From Armillaria gallica (lineage: Eukaryota; Basidiomycota; Agaricomycetes; Agaricales; Physalacriaceae): 64,000 nt of DNA. This document shows positions 1 to 12,588 of this stretch, one piece after another. The position numbers were made by a program, and so were the translations under genes. The first letter of the stretch is position 1; each line of letters starts with the position of its first letter. The notes beneath the pieces were generated by a model that saw only the letters and a list, made by a program, of their open reading frames with translations, had not been told where the DNA came from and made no database searches. Location of the stretch: assembly GCA_037576215.1 (NCBI GenBank), contig JBANDB010000004.1:3720001-3784000 (forward strand), written 5' to 3'.

Positions 1-420
1 AACCGTTTGAAGGGAGCCATACCCATTGCTGGAAATCAGGCTGCGATACTTTAGTGCTGGCACCTTCCCTTTACTCACCAACAGTCTGTGAGCCTCGGCA
101 CCGTATCGCTGAGCAAACTCATAACGACCTGCTCCTCTCCGTGAGCTTCGTCGAGCTTCGCGAGGAACGTCACGCACGCCTCATCTATTTTCAAGGCCTG
201 AAGGTATTGGAATCAGACAACTTCCGTGCCCACACCGCATTCGGTTGTGTCAGGAAAGTAGAGAGCAGTGTATGTGGAAGGACAAATCTGGGAGCTCAAG
301 CTCCTGGTAGTACTGCTCAAGGTCATTGATGGCCCATCTCAGGAGACTGAAAGACGCGAGCGAGGCAAAGAGCATGCTCATCATCATTAGCACGACTATT
401 GCCATGGAGAAGTGTTAGAT
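1..420 (-). CDS. unknown gene, truncated by the left window edge
   Basis: On the minus strand, residues running from about 197 down to 79 read as well-formed coding sequence (LKIDEACVTFLAKLDEAHGE, then SLLSDTVPRLTD) and end at a GTGAGT donor (intron about 78 to 41, ending GCAG), so the gene continues past base 1. An upstream piece near 420-245 starts MAIVVLMMMSMLFASLASF, a possible membrane segment, and is followed by a Gln/Glu-rich stretch. The join between the two pieces is unclear: a weak GTGGGC donor near 240 would keep frame. I do not recognise the family. The overlapping plus-strand ORF at 54-329 looks like a shadow. Confidence 0.35.
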
Positions 421-2191
421 TAGCAAAGAGATGAACAGAAGATAAGCCACAGACTTGGATGTCTTTCTACGTCCAATACTGGGCGTACGAAAAAGAGTAT
501 TGAGTGGAACCTTTGCCGCTCCAGCCCATTCCAGCCTTTTCCTTCGCATATAACACCAGCCGCTACCGTGGGTGGGGATCTGCGTTGCAATGGCAAGAAT
601 TCGTCTTGTTGGGATTAAACCCTTGGAAAACTGGACGGTTGTTGCAACGTTGAGCAATTGCGACGAAAGTTTCCCGGTGGGACCCTGACGCGCGAACTGA
701 TTGGTCGATATCTGAGAGGCAGTCCTCATGAGCTCTGCTGGAGTTGAACGACGTAAGCTGGAATATGCAGGAACTTATCGCGAACGCCAGTCTGGAAGGA
801 AGCAAAAATGCGACAGCTCTATTGGAAGAGGGATTGTGAAGACCATAACGACCAATATATTTCTAATTTAAAAGATAGATAATATATGATCGAGGGTCGG
901 CGTCACGCTGCCTTGGTGGTCGAGATATTTGATTGATTTAGCACTTTTGGATAGAGTCATGCCACCACGGCGATGTCGAGTGTACAGTTAGTCAGAACAT
1001 GTTGCGGGACAGCAAAGACTGACGTACTTTTACCCAGCGCCCCATAGCTCGCCTTTACGTTTTGCTTGCAATCTCGCTGTTCGTTCCATAGGTATAATCT
1101 TAGCAACAAGAGCAGTCAGTACCGCATGATTATCGCTCGCCAGCAACACATCGCGGACTAATTCCGTGTCTATTACTTGGTCACAAAATGCGTCCAGTCG
1201 ACGATCGTTATCCGGCAGACGTCCCCGCAGCCCTCCATGCCCCGGATTTAGGTGGCTTTGGGAGTATGAATAAACAGGAACGATTTCAGCAGAGACGACC
1301 GTACGCGTACCTTCCACAATGATATATTGTACATAGGGGTCTCGGTTTTGGCAGGAAATGTTTTCCTTAGACGAGCACACGAAGCATCATCCGCAACTTC
1401 CACAGGTGTAGGGGTTTCAGAGACGCGGTTGTCGTTGTGGGAGTAAATGGGAATCTGTAGTGGCATGAGTGTGGTGGACGGAAGCAAGGTGAAGTGGCGG
1501 AGCTCGCCGCACAGCCCGGGTTCGACTTCTCGATAACTTCGTCGATTTCGATCCTTTCCTCCGTCCCCAGGTTGGATAGAATGTCGGGTTAAGTGACTAT
1601 CAACGCCACTCTGACACCTCCCCGAGAACTACGCAGCACTGCAAGCTCTCTGTCCAACCAAAGACTTTGGTTCCGGAACTGCTAGTTATGCAATCCCTTG
1701 AAATTTGCCGGGCCATAGGGCAGTATGGAGGTTGAATTGGAAGATTAGCTTCGTCGTCTGCAAAGACAAGGACACAATCGATAATAAGAAGACGTGCTGT
1801 GGGTACTTGGCTGAGGATAGATCCTTCTACGAACGTAGATACAAACAGGTTCGTCAGATTGAGCTTTACTCGTTCAAGATAGATGTAAGATATCCAATCT
1901 GTATATACAAAACTAAGTGCCAGAATCAATGAAAAGAGACAGGGAAGGGAAGCTACCTTCGGATTGCCATAGTCTTCACTGCAGAGGCTGGGTGCATTTT
2001 TGATAGCGTAAAAACGGACCTTGGAAGGTTTCAATTTCAGCTTCAGTTTTTATACCCTTGTTTGCGCGCTGTAAAACGAGAAGGTACCTTAAGTCCATTG
2101 ATCCGTGGGGGTGGAAAGTTTTTGCATACCGTTCTACTGACGGCCTTTTCAGGACCGAGAAAGGCTTCGTTTTCACCTGCAAAAAATGCAC
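415..2191 (-). other. region with small minus-strand ORFs, no recognisable gene
   Basis: Several 70-145 aa minus-strand ORFs lie here (415-805, 1030-1487, 1600-2034, 1976-2191). The piece at 1030-1350 (VQYIIVEGTRTVVSAEIVPV and on) and the piece at 1976-2034 (VRFYAIKNAPSLCSEDYGN), which is followed by a GTAGCT...ACAG intron-like stretch, look somewhat coding. I could not build a convincing gene model or assign a family. Exons of one or two unknown genes are possible. Confidence 0.25.
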
Positions 2192-2612
2192 TGGCCCCTG
2201 CTGTGCTTTGATCTAGCCAGCATTATAGCTAGGAAACAAGTTCCAACGAGGCTAGAAAAGGCTAGAATTTAACGATCTATAAGCGTCAGCGATTGTCCTC
2301 AGCATTATAGGACGATGCTTTTGCTTATCAAAATAACACTGCCTGCACATGGTCTCCTCCGCTCAGCGCCAATGACGCCTTCGCGATCTAGATGGGTGAA
2401 TCTAGTCAGAGGATCATCCGGGGCAACCCTCCACTCGAATAGAATGAAGCCCTGTAAGGTGTATGAATAAAATCAGAGTTTACACCGATAGAAGAGTAGA
2501 CGCAGGATTCTCTTCATTCACGAAGCGAGCAACATATACCAGTCGGAATTGAGAGGAAGTGCACGGTTTCTCAAGGAGGAGCCTGGTGATACACGAAATA
2601 AATATATTATGT
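2192..2612. other. intergenic, 3' flank of the stress-protein gene
   Basis: AT-rich stretch without a supported gene. It contains short direct and inverted copies of a ctagc/gctag motif near 2212-2270 but no coding signature. Confidence 0.5.
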
Positions 2613-3341
2613 TCAATCAAAATGTATACCGCGCTTTGGATCAGCCTTTCTCTTCTGCACAGCCTTCTTGACCTTGCGCTCCGGCCTGACGACAATAATG
2701 GGGACGGGTGAATGTATGAGGACATATCTGGACACAGAGCCCATGGGACCCTTGCCTATATTCTGCCATGCCCTAGAAAGGATAAGCAAGCGTCCAAGAC
2801 GGTTCAGGTTAACTCACTTTCTGCCGCGGGTGCCGACAACGACTGAATCAGGACGGTAGAGGGCAATGAGGCGGTCGAGGGTGTCAGTGATCCTGCCAGG
2901 GACATACTCGAGGATCAACGAGACCTTCCTCTCCGGGTCGACCTCTGACGCCTTGTCCTGGATCCGCCGCATAAGCTTCCGGGCCTCGTCCCGCAGGACA
3001 TCGTGGTCCTTGGCACCCAGCTCATCCTCGTCCACCCCCCGACACACGACAAACTCGTCTCCGTCCTGCACGAGCGACTCGAGGGCCCAGTCGAGGGCCT
3101 CGTTGCCCGTCTCGTCCGGCGATGCTGCGCAGAGGAAGACACGGGTGCTCCTTGTGCGTCGGTACGAGGATGATTTGGCGGAGAGGGTAAAGGAGAACAT
3201 GGATGCGACGGGGTTCTCAAAGGTGTCGAAGGAGACTTTGGGTGTGTACGGCAACGGTGACGGCGGTGAGGACGGGAGGGGCGACGGGGACAACGCCGGG
3301 GACGGCGACGTCGACGGCTGTCTCATGGCGGAGCGAAGCAT
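2613..3341 (-). CDS. universal stress protein (UspA-family)
   Basis: Cytosolic nucleotide-binding alpha/beta protein of the Usp family. Two exons: 3341-2818 and 2772-2613, separated by a 45 nt intron (GTGAGT...CTAG). Splicing here gives GTRGRKAWQNIGKGPMGSVS, the Usp ATP-binding signature G-x2-G-x9-G-S, followed by the usual last strand VPIIVVRPERKVKK. The domain begins with a beta strand (TRVFLCAASPDETG) followed by WALESLVQDGDE. The first 60 or so residues are a Ser/Pro-rich low-complexity leader, common in fungal members. The start is the first ATG of the open frame. The plus-strand 161 aa ORF at 2866-3351 is a shadow. Transcribed in the same direction as the tuberin gene, whose 3' end is about 180 bp upstream. 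Physiological role unknown. Confidence 0.85.
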
Positions 3342-3521
3342 TGTAGAGTAAGCTTAAGATTAGTTGACGATCTGAAGGTAGGATGTAGAGTCTATGTAAG
3401 GTCGACAGTCCGTCGTCTCTAAAGAAGTACAAATAGATGGCTGTGCTTATCCATAGACTCAATTGGTAGGGCTATAACTTGTCCTCATTCAAGCACGCGG
3501 TAATACACAGTAACAAATACA

Positions 3522-6500
3522 TTAAAATGAAGTAGTAAAGTCCCTAGATGCCTGCTGTTCCAATATTATACCCTCCTCGTCGCCCACCTTATCCTTGAAT
3601 CGCCCAATCGCCTCTAACCGTTCCTGCCAGTTCGTCTTCATCTCCACCCGCTCCGTATCCCGACCCGTCTTTGAAAACACGGACGCGTACCAGTCAGCGA
3701 GCAGACTCAGCTGCCGACCAGCAACGGCAAATTCTCCGCCGACACCAGCCGGTACTCTCCCACCGGCGCAAACTCCATCATCCCCTCCGCACGCTGCACC
3801 GTAACCTTGAAATACTCATTCTCATGCAGTTGTTCGAAAATGCAGCAATGGCTCCCAGCGAATGAGGTTCTACGACAATATTCACAAACTGGAACTCTGT
3901 TGTTAGTGTGTCAAACCGATATGGCCGACCCCCGTCGTTCCACACGATCCGCACAAAGTCGTTGCCAATGTGCGCCTTTTTGTTGTTGCACGCCGGGTCT
4001 GTCGACCGCGTCGGCATCATCGTCGCCGTGTGGTACAGGATCTGACCAATGTCGTCCCACCACGCGTACGCGTACTCGCCGTCATCGTCAGCGTTCAATC
4101 CGCCAGCGTAAACATCAATCTGGCCTCGCAGCTCAATCAGCCGCCCGATTCCCTCCAAGAAACGCGTATACGCCGGCGACCCGTGCGTGTTTTTCAGAAT
4201 CTCAACCTCGTTCACCTGCCCGGGGCCACATACAGGATCCCCACCTTGTGTGTGTCAATCACCGGCATCCTATCAAACGCAGACAGAAATCTCCGAAGCG
4301 CCGCCTGGTCAGAGATTAGACGCGATGACGACCGACCTTGAGGATATCCAGACAGCTGCAGTGCAAAGAATGCAGGGTCGATGACCACCTCTTTTCGTCT
4401 CTGCGATGGTGCAGTCCGACTCCACACATAACCAGTGACCGGGTCCGGTCGAGGCGTCGAATCATCGTCCTCTTCCTCTTCCATCGACAACAACTCACGA
4501 ACCTCATCATACTACAAATGATCAGCAAAAAAAGGTCACCACAATAAATCACTCACCTCGCCAACCTCACTTCTCACTTTCGGAGGATTCCGTTCCGCCA
4601 ACAACACTGCTGGCACCGAGAACATATCGGGATCCACATCCCCGGGACCCACCATCGGCGAATTCTCCAATCGGCACAAAAACTTGGTGTACCCAGACGG
4701 CCTTCTCGACATCACCTCAACCCACCCCAGCCTTGTCAGCGTCCGGACCGTAACAACCGCGTTCCCCACAATCCACGTCTTCTCACTCGTCGCCGCCTCT
4801 CCCGAGTTCCGTGTCGGGTTCATGATCATCTCGCTCAGCAGCGAATTCGCAGGTCGCGGGTCGGCACTCGCAAACGTGTACCGTGCCAACCAATCGAAGC
4901 ACACCTCTGTTGCATTGTTCACGTCGTTCCGCCCTTCATTCGCCAGTAAGAGCTGCCGTGTGATATACGGGATGTGCTGCGGTCGGTCTGGAAGCTTCAC
5001 AGCCAAGAACCACACGTAGACAAGATAGTATGACAATATCCGCACGTGTTGCGACAGCGCCCACGACACGGTAGGAGATTTGCTCTGTTCGTTGTAATGC
5101 TGCAAATACTGCAACGCCACCCCAAACACCATCTTGAAATCTCCATCCGTGAAGTTGGAGTACAAAGCAGGGTGGGAGCCGATAATCGACAGGAACCCAA
5201 GGATGTGAACGGCCATGTCCGGATTTGACATGATCTGGGATAGCTTCTCCAGGATGCTCGACATGTACTTGGTCGTCGAAGACTGCAGCTCAAATGCTGT
5301 AATCGACAAAGAGTGCAAGCAGCTCTTGACCGTCATCGGCTGCCCATCAAGTCCTCCGAGGAAAACCTCCACCAACGTGTGCTTCTGCCGGAGATCAAAG
5401 CACCGTCGATAACTGATAAGCACCGAAAGGACATGATACGCCAGCCCATGTGCATCCCGAACCTTCAACCCCACAGGCCAACGATCAACCTGCGCCGCAA
5501 AATCACCCTCCACAATCCCGTTACACAAAATAGTCAACATCCTCGAAAACACAGTCCGCGACTTTGGCCCGCAAAATAGGTGCTTATTCGCCAGCTGCAC
5601 AGGCAAATGACACAGCACGTATGACAAAATCTCCCAGTTCCTCTCGTTCTCCAGAATGTCGCAGATGGCAGAGAGGTACTTTGAAATGGGTAGGACTGGC
5701 ACTCGGTCTGGACCACGGGGATCATAAATGATGAGCACTTCGCTCGGCGTGTCCACCTCTGCAAAACTGAATGGCACGTCTTCAGGAACGTACCACAGAG
5801 GGTCCCGGGGCTTCACGGGCGGTGCGAGTGTAGGGACTCGAGATCGACTTCGACTCCCGGTATTAGTAGACACGCCGCGCCCCCGCCTCTCGTGAGGCAT
5901 ACGCGCTCGCGCTTTACGCAGCTCCGACACGGCATCAGCCACATACGGTCCCGCTCGCGTACCATGCTCGGACCCCTCCCGCAGGCGAGCTATAGATCCC
6001 GCCAATGTAGCCACCTGTCCCTCTGTATCATACCCCGTCTTCATGAAATACACCCGGTGGTCTCGGTCCGCCCGCAGTCGCATAAAGAACTGTAGTATCG
6101 TCAGCCGTACCCTCGCATGTTTAACACTCCCGAGTATATCAATCAGAGTATCATATACAGAAAGGGCGTGATCGAGGTTCTTGTGTATCAGGGAAAAGGA
6201 GTGAACGACAGTTGACTGAAAATACTGATTAGCGCAGTGACGGCCCCGACGGCTCGTGACGCCGTGTTTTCGTGCGACACAGGGCGAGTATCAGCAGGTG
6301 TCTCTTCGATAGTCTGCGGATGAATAGACTGCGCGCGAGAGACGGAACCTGTAGTCAGCGAAGATATTATCGACATGATCCCAATGTCCTTGTCCCGATA
6401 CTCGCTGTGAAGCCGAGTAGGTACTGAAGATGGCCCAATCTGGGGTGAGGGTGAATGTGTATCAGTAGTAGCGACGGAAACCGTATCCGCATCATCCTCA

Positions 6501-8826
6501 TCCTCGTCCTCGTCCACTGCCACACCGACCAGCAGATCAAGGAATTTCCCCACGCTCTCGTCCTGTTCCGACTCTTCAACGATCCGCAGAACGACTTCAT
6601 CTCCGAGGATCTTCCACATGGCGTCACATTCCTCCGTCTCGCTTTCGTTCCCACGTTTCTGACGATACTCAAACACGACGTCTGCCAATGCTCGTCTGTA
6701 AATCCGCATATCCCTGACGCTGTCATACACATTGGCCAACGCAGCCATCACCATCGTGGTCGTTATCGGTCGTCGGGCACTAACCATGACGGGATTGTTC
6801 AGCATAGTTCTCCAATTGTCAAGCCAATCAGGAGACGTCGGAGATATGTCGTGTTGCTCCAACATGACAGTGGGAAGTCTGGATGCGTCAAGATCAGTAA
6901 GATGATCAGAAATGTGGAGGAGAGTCGAGGAAAGCAGCGGTCGGAGATGCGTAGAATGATCACGCGCCAACAGAGAGCTCAGGATTCGGAGGAAAGGCGT
7001 CGGAGCCGCGTTGGGCTGAGAAAGCGGGACCACAAATGGCGTACCGTCCGAGTTTCTGTGGACAAAAAGGTGAGCTACCTTGTACGTCCGGGCCCATGCG
7101 AACTCACACAAGGGGATTAATATATCCCGCGAGACTATACAGGGTTTCTCCTACAGCAATAGCCTCTTCCTCTTCGAACGAGCCGCTCCCAGGGTCTCGC
7201 TCATCAAGCTCTTGGAGGACATCCTTCAAAGTACCTGCTGCTTCAGCTAGCACCTTCTCCTTACCGACCTCCAACCCCTGCAAGTCGCACCCTGCATTGA
7301 ATTTAACCCAAGATTCCACGCTGCCCGCCATAGCCTTTCCCACTCGGGACGCATCCCATCCATTTAGCGCAACATCGTCTTTTGGCCACGCCCGCTCTAA
7401 AAGATCCTTCTCAATATCCATGTTCCCTGGTGCACCGGTATGAGAATAACTCAACGAGCTCTGTCGAGATATATACGCACGCGCAAGTCGGGTGATGAGG
7501 GCTCGACGGATGTGGTTCCGCAAGGCGCGCTGCGCACCAAAGACGTCTGGATGGCCTTAGATATCTCACGGTGGTCGATCTGAATATCCTTACGATCGGG
7601 GGAACCATTTTGAGCCTCTTCCAAGCGACTTGCGTTCGATAGGGCCAGCGAGGGGTACAGATGCTGCTTCAAGATTATGATGCAGGACGACGAGTATGGT
7701 CCAGCGAGCAGGGAATCAAGCATCCCTTCGATCTTTTCCTCCGAAGGATGTTTTTTGAGTGTCTGGGAGTAGACCGTTAACCTTGGCAGAGGAGTCGCAC
7801 AAAAGGCCAAGGCACGGAAGAGGAGCGGAAGAATAGAGGTCAATGACGAAGGAGAAAGAGACCTCATTTGTGAGTCGAGATGCTTCAGATACAGACCAAT
7901 CGCGATGTCTGCAGGCTGCTTTGAGGGTGAGGTGTAGGCGGTAACGAAGGTGACATTGAAAAGGTAGGTGACGGTAGAGAGGATATTGAAATCGAGGAAG
8001 CGTGTCGCCTGTGCGCATTTGGGGACCGCGATGGCGTGTTAGTACGCGACACCTGGTCTGAAATCGGTAGTGGTGAAAGTATAGACGAGTCTCCCGGTGT
8101 GTCAATAACACGATCCACGAGTACAGCATAGAATTCCACCACGCCTTGCAATTCTGACTCAGAAATCCTGGCAACAATTTCCGGTTTGTCGGCAATCGAT
8201 GTGAGAAATTCAGAGAGAATACTGATGCTTCGTTCCCGCTCCAACTCTTCGCGATGAGAAATGGATTCCGTACCCAGTCCTTCGAAAGCGCCCATGATCC
8301 ACGACTTGAGAACTTTGAGAAACATCGTTTCAATCCCGACAATTTCCACTCCGTATTTTGTCAAAGCTCTCAAAGCTTTGAATCTGGGTTCCCATAAATC
8401 GATACTCCATGCAACGCCGGATCTCAGAAAGAACGAGAAGAAGGATATTCGATCCGCGGTCCCAAGGGTGGGGGCTTCATGGTTTTCCCAGTACGCCGAG
8501 AGGATGTCGAATCCTGCGACCTGGTTTGCCTCAGAAGAAGACTCGGCGCTACAAAGGGAAGCCAAAACAGGATTCAGAAGCGTATATGGAGGAAGTGGAG
8601 ACTGCGTTGGCAGCATGGCTGCCAGAGCACGAGCATATTCTGTGTTGGGTGGCGAGGGCGGCGTCAATGCTGCGATGAGGGCGTCAAGAGGCAACGACGG
8701 TGGTGTTGTCGTTGTCTGAGCCGGCGTCGACGGTTCTGTGCGTTGCCGCCGCCAGTTGAAGGGAGCAAAATTAGTGTTTGCCCGTGGCCGAGATCGTGTG
8801 TTTGTATCTGCATCCTGTCGGGACAT
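3522..8826 (-). CDS. TSC2: tuberin (TSC2) homologue, RapGAP-domain protein, three apparent 1-nt losses near the 3' end
   Basis: GTPase-activating subunit of the tuberous sclerosis complex, expected to act on the small GTPase Rheb upstream of TOR. Exons read by splicing: 8826-8053, 8008-7594, 7546-7155, 7102-6281, 6215-4557, 4511-3522; introns are 44, 47, 52, 65 and 45 nt and keep phase. The product would be about 1,684 aa: a helical N-terminal tuberin region (FEPRFKALRALTK-like text and YLFNVTFVTAYTSPS), a middle tuberin domain, an acidic linker near residue 700, and a C-terminal RapGAP domain from about residue 1440. That domain has HKVGILYV, GSPAYTRFL and KKAHIGNDFVRIVWND; the Asn of HIGND is the catalytic asparagine thumb (about residue 1540). 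The last exon reads conserved sequence in three frames: one base is missing near 4219-4221 (APG-Q), near 3826-3828 (NN-HENEYF) and near 3714-3718 (NLPLLV-RQLSLLADW). Restoring three bases makes the exon length fit exactly. Without them, translation stops within the GAP region. Confidence 0.88.
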
Positions 8827-9467
8827 TCAAGTGACGGTGTCGCCAGGACGGAAAGAGGTCGTGTTCGTCGTGATGGTCGTTTATGAGACCCTCCCCTTCG
8901 TCGCCCAAAGCGATGAGCTCCGGTACCGGTCATGTGATCGACGAGCCACGAGGTTCTTACGTAAATCAATTATAGCACGTCAATTTAAGATTTGCTTCCG
9001 CCTTTTCCGCACAGTCGAAGATCGTCAGAGTGGCACTCGACCCCATTCACCCCTAATAAGGGTCAGTCGGAAAGGGGGGTGTTGTCGTTAGTACACTGGA
9101 CTAGTACGGATTTATCGAAGAACGATGGCATCCCACTAGATGGGCGATAGTAATGAGGGTACGTACACACATACAAGCAGACCTCGGTAGCAGTGAGAAG
9201 ACCTCAAAACTATTTTAGGCCTCAATCAAAGGCACACAGACACGTTCGAGCCATACATTAAAACAGTTAGGCATCATCCTTCTTCCGCTTGCGAACCCTC
9301 ATCATAAATATAACATGCAAAACTTCATTTCGAAGCCTGTTCTAAGAAACGTGCATTTGTGGAACAGATGATCTGACAATGCGCTGAGAATTAAGACGGT
9401 AAATAAACACAGCCTAATAAGTAGTAATAACAGGATGGACAAATAGCGCCTCGTAGAAATATTATTA
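8827..9467. other. intergenic between tuberin start and NCS1 permease stop
   Basis: Upstream region of the tuberin gene and 3' flank of the permease, both on the minus strand. No supported gene or element; the AT-rich part near 9280-9470 is the permease 3' side. Confidence 0.5.
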
Positions 9468-11732
9468 TTATACATGATTTACGCTACTGACTACGACTTT
9501 CTCATCTCCGGTTCCATTTTTAAGATCCAAAGATGCCGTAGCAGAAGTCACCTCCAAATTCTCGTGATCATCATCCACAAACGTTTCGAGAGGTGGGAAA
9601 ACCTTGCTGAGCGTCCAGTATACAGTCGATGCCGTGAAGAACTAAGTGGTGTGAACATTGGTAATTGCTCAGCAATAGAGAAAGTATACGTACGCCGTAC
9701 AGCCAGGCAATGTCAAAGACGTGAGAAACGTTGCCAGGATAGATAGATGTATTGACACTGTATATGAGACCGGGGAAACTGGGTGGGACGGCACATAGAA
9801 GCGCAACTACGGCCCTCCAGTTCTAGATAAATTGCATTAGCTTTGAGGTGTTGATTGATAGAAATACCATACAATTCCGTTCCAGTAGCGATATCGACCA
9901 TGCGGGTCGTACATAGCTCTCAGATCCACTTTACATTTGTGCACGAACCAGTACTGCACTCACAAGTCAGAATATACGCGCACAATGAAAACGAAAGACC
10001 AACGTCGGTAACCATTCTGTATACAACCGGTCAATGAGAGGAGAGAAAATGGTCAGTACTACACTCACATTCCGGCAAAAGGACCAAGGAACACGGTATA
10101 TCTATATTTGAATATGAGCTTAAAAATCGAATCATTTCAGAAAGTGCATACCCATTCATGAACGTCAAGAAACCTGGCGCGGTAGCAAGGATCTCCCAGG
10201 GACAAAGCGCCCATCCACCCAGGATGGCGCAGATAATCTGACCTCTACGAATATTGATATATCTCGGAAAGAGGACAGTCATATCGTTAGCTGCACTCAG
10301 ACTGTTGGCCGAAATGTTGGTACCGAGAGTCGCTATAAAGAAGCTGAAGGCCGCAAAAAATGCCGCGGCGCGATTATCCCATCTATCGATGAGTTTGAGA
10401 GGATCCCAGAGGGTTTCGCCGTAGAGCACTTCTCCAGCAGACGTTACTGCGATACCGACGAACCCGATGAGAGTGAATACGGTGGGGATAATAAAGAGTT
10501 GCACATATTGACTAAAATGAAGCAGTCAGTAAAGCTCGACGTTCTGTTGGCGATGCCCAAGTTCTGCCACTGAGCAAGCAAAATGAGTCAGAAAATGCAT
10601 TGGTCCGTGCAAGCCAGGAATTGATCCTGACATCGCAACGGGAACGAGTTTCTTAACGTGCTCTAGACCCAGCAGAGAAGAGGGCCGCAGATGACTTTGG
10701 ACTTACGCTTGTACCGTAGTTGAATATCTTAAAAAAAGGGCATTAATCAGCATGTCATAAGGGATCCCAAGACGAGCGCCATACCTCGTGAAATCGCTAA
10801 CATTAACTGCGAGAGTTGCGTAAATACCAAGAGCACTATTCAAAGCGCTCAGCCACGCCCAACTCAAGGCACTGCCGCTAATCTCCGCGTGTTTGGGTTG
10901 TAGGGACACGCTCGGTGGTGCCTTGACCATTGCCCAGATCAGAATGGCGAGCCATGCGCACGGAACGATGAAGGCTTTAACCATGAAGAGATGCCGAATC
11001 TTTTGTGGGGACACGAGCATGAAGGGGAATTGGAAAAGCCAGTAGAGGAAGTAGGTCATCATTCCGACGGTAGTTATGTTGGCGCCTTCAGGGAGATGGT
11101 TGGGTATACGAGCGGTCCCCGGCCATATGGCCTTCAGCATTTGGTATACGCATTCGGAGCCGGTGTACGTCTATCATGGTGTCGTCAATAAGTGAACACG
11201 AAAAGACATCCAGTACGCACCTGTATTCCGTACCAAAACATGGCAAGAATAACTCGACTGACTACGCTGAAGTAACTGAACCAGAACCCAAAGGACGATC
11301 GATTTATGACTAGCGAGAATTAGCACGAGACGCGTCATGATAGAATGTTACACACCTGGAAATGCAATGTGCAGGCGTGCACCAATGGTTCCATTCAATA
11401 CAGTGACTATCGCTATGATAACATGTCCGACAGCAATGGCCGGAAGAGCTTGACGCCTAAAGAAACAAGATTCGATGAGTTCAGTTCCGGCTCACGAGAA
11501 GTGCATCAGAAACGTACCACGAGAGACCGACAGCCAACATAGAGCTTGCGAGTTCCCAGACAGCTGTATTCGTCGCGTCCGATATCCAATAAGCCACATA
11601 GTTTCGGGTTGACCATGTCCGTAAATGCGGGGGTACCGGATCCATATCCTTGTTGCTCCATCTCTCTTTTCCAGGGGGCGCCAACGACGAAGCTGCCGGC
11701 TCCAACGCCCAGTGTGAAGGTTTGTACCACAT
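9468..11732 (-). CDS. NCS1-family nucleobase/allantoin/uracil permease
   Basis: Plasma-membrane cation symporter of the NCS1 family (uracil, uridine, allantoin or cytosine type; the substrate cannot be fixed from sequence). The N-terminal hallmark WSNKDMDPVPPHLRTWSTRN is followed by AYWISDATN and SMLAVGLSW. After short introns come RQALPAIAVGHVIIAIVTVL, NRSSFGFWFSYFSVVSRV, and further membrane segments including LGIYATLAVNVSDFTRY and GTNISANSLSAANDMT. The last third needs three introns of about 40-55 nt; splicing gives GYTVFLGPFAGIMVTDYW, then HKCKVDLRAMYDPHGRYRYW and FPGLIYSVNTSIYPG. The tail is acidic and stops at 9470-9468 (TAA). The first ATG in the correct frame is at 11732; the other N-terminal frame opens with TTG and was not used. 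All expected membrane blocks are present. Confidence 0.88.
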
Positions 11733-12588
11733 TCTTGATGGTACGAAGCAAAGAAAGCCGCGGGAAAGATAGAGCTTTTTAACTACATCCGGTTCCGGGA
11801 GCGACCATATGCTTCTGTCGTACTGATAAGGGCGATAATAGGGCGCGGCCTACAAAGGGGCCAGCACGGGCTAGAAATACGACGGTTATCGTGATCAGGA
11901 TAGTAATTGACAAAAAAACAGTGGTCAACGATTTGACTACGATCGCTGCTTGATTGCTGCAGCGTGCAAGACTTGCATTGGACCCTGCCAAGGTTCGTGC
12001 GACGGTTCCTGTCAGCGATAGCTATGACAAATAATCAAAACTTTATTCAAACAAGTTCAACTCCAACCGGCCTTTACGAAAAAGGCGGATAGCAGAATAG
12101 CAAAAGGTTTGGAGGACCTGACGTCGGAAATGCCGACAATATTCGAGGCATCCATCAGTTCGTTGCAAGAGCCACTCGTGACGAAATTTCTCTGACTTCA
12201 AGTGACAGCGTAGGACTGCAGCTGAAGGAGTAATTGAAACAAATCAGACCGACTGTATACGTTAACGTTGTTTTATAACAATAGATTTTTCCACAGCATC
12301 CCAGGCAACCCAGAAGAGGCAGCAGCGGAGGCGCATGGGGGCTTCACTAGCAACAGCTTCGAAGAGTAAAGCGAGGAGCGGTTGCAGTGTTAGAAGGAAA
12401 GAAATCCAAATTGAAGAGAATCATTCAAATTTGCATCAAGGAAGGCAGCCGCCGTTACCTCGATATGGCCGCGGCAAATCACGTGCATGACGATCCGCTG
12501 CCGCTGCCTACTCTGCGTTTCAACGTTCGCCCCCATCCCTCGTCGCCGTGGTCGCCTTTATTTCTCCAATTTTCTGTCTTTACTTACG
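11733..12588. other. divergent intergenic region, NCS1 permease / kinase
   Basis: About 850 bp between two divergently transcribed genes, presumably holding both promoters. Small ORFs on both strands (for example 11779-11991 minus and 12387-12776 plus) have no recognisable content. The pyrimidine-rich stretch just before 12589 (ttctccaattttctgtctttactt) is typical of a fungal 5' leader. Confidence 0.45.

Noticed and set aside
1500..1575. Possible tRNA (cccgggttcgacttctcg resembles a T-arm)
   Set aside because: No matching acceptor or anticodon stem could be folded around it.
2866..3351. 161 aa plus-strand ORF over the stress-protein gene
   Set aside because: Shadow of the GC-rich minus-strand exon, which has the Usp motifs and a proper intron.
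6455..7120. 221 aa plus-strand ORF
   Set aside because: Antisense to the tuberin exons 6281-7102; Arg/His-rich composition without motifs.
7531..7545. Apparent frameshift in tuberin near the TSL/GAQRAL junction
   Set aside because: A 47 nt intron (7547-7593, GTAAGG...CCAG) restores the frame exactly, so no base is missing there.
11506..11751. Alternative N-terminus of the NCS1 permease starting at 11751
   Set aside because: The first codon is TTG and the frame does not carry WSNKDMDPVPP; ATG 11732 does.
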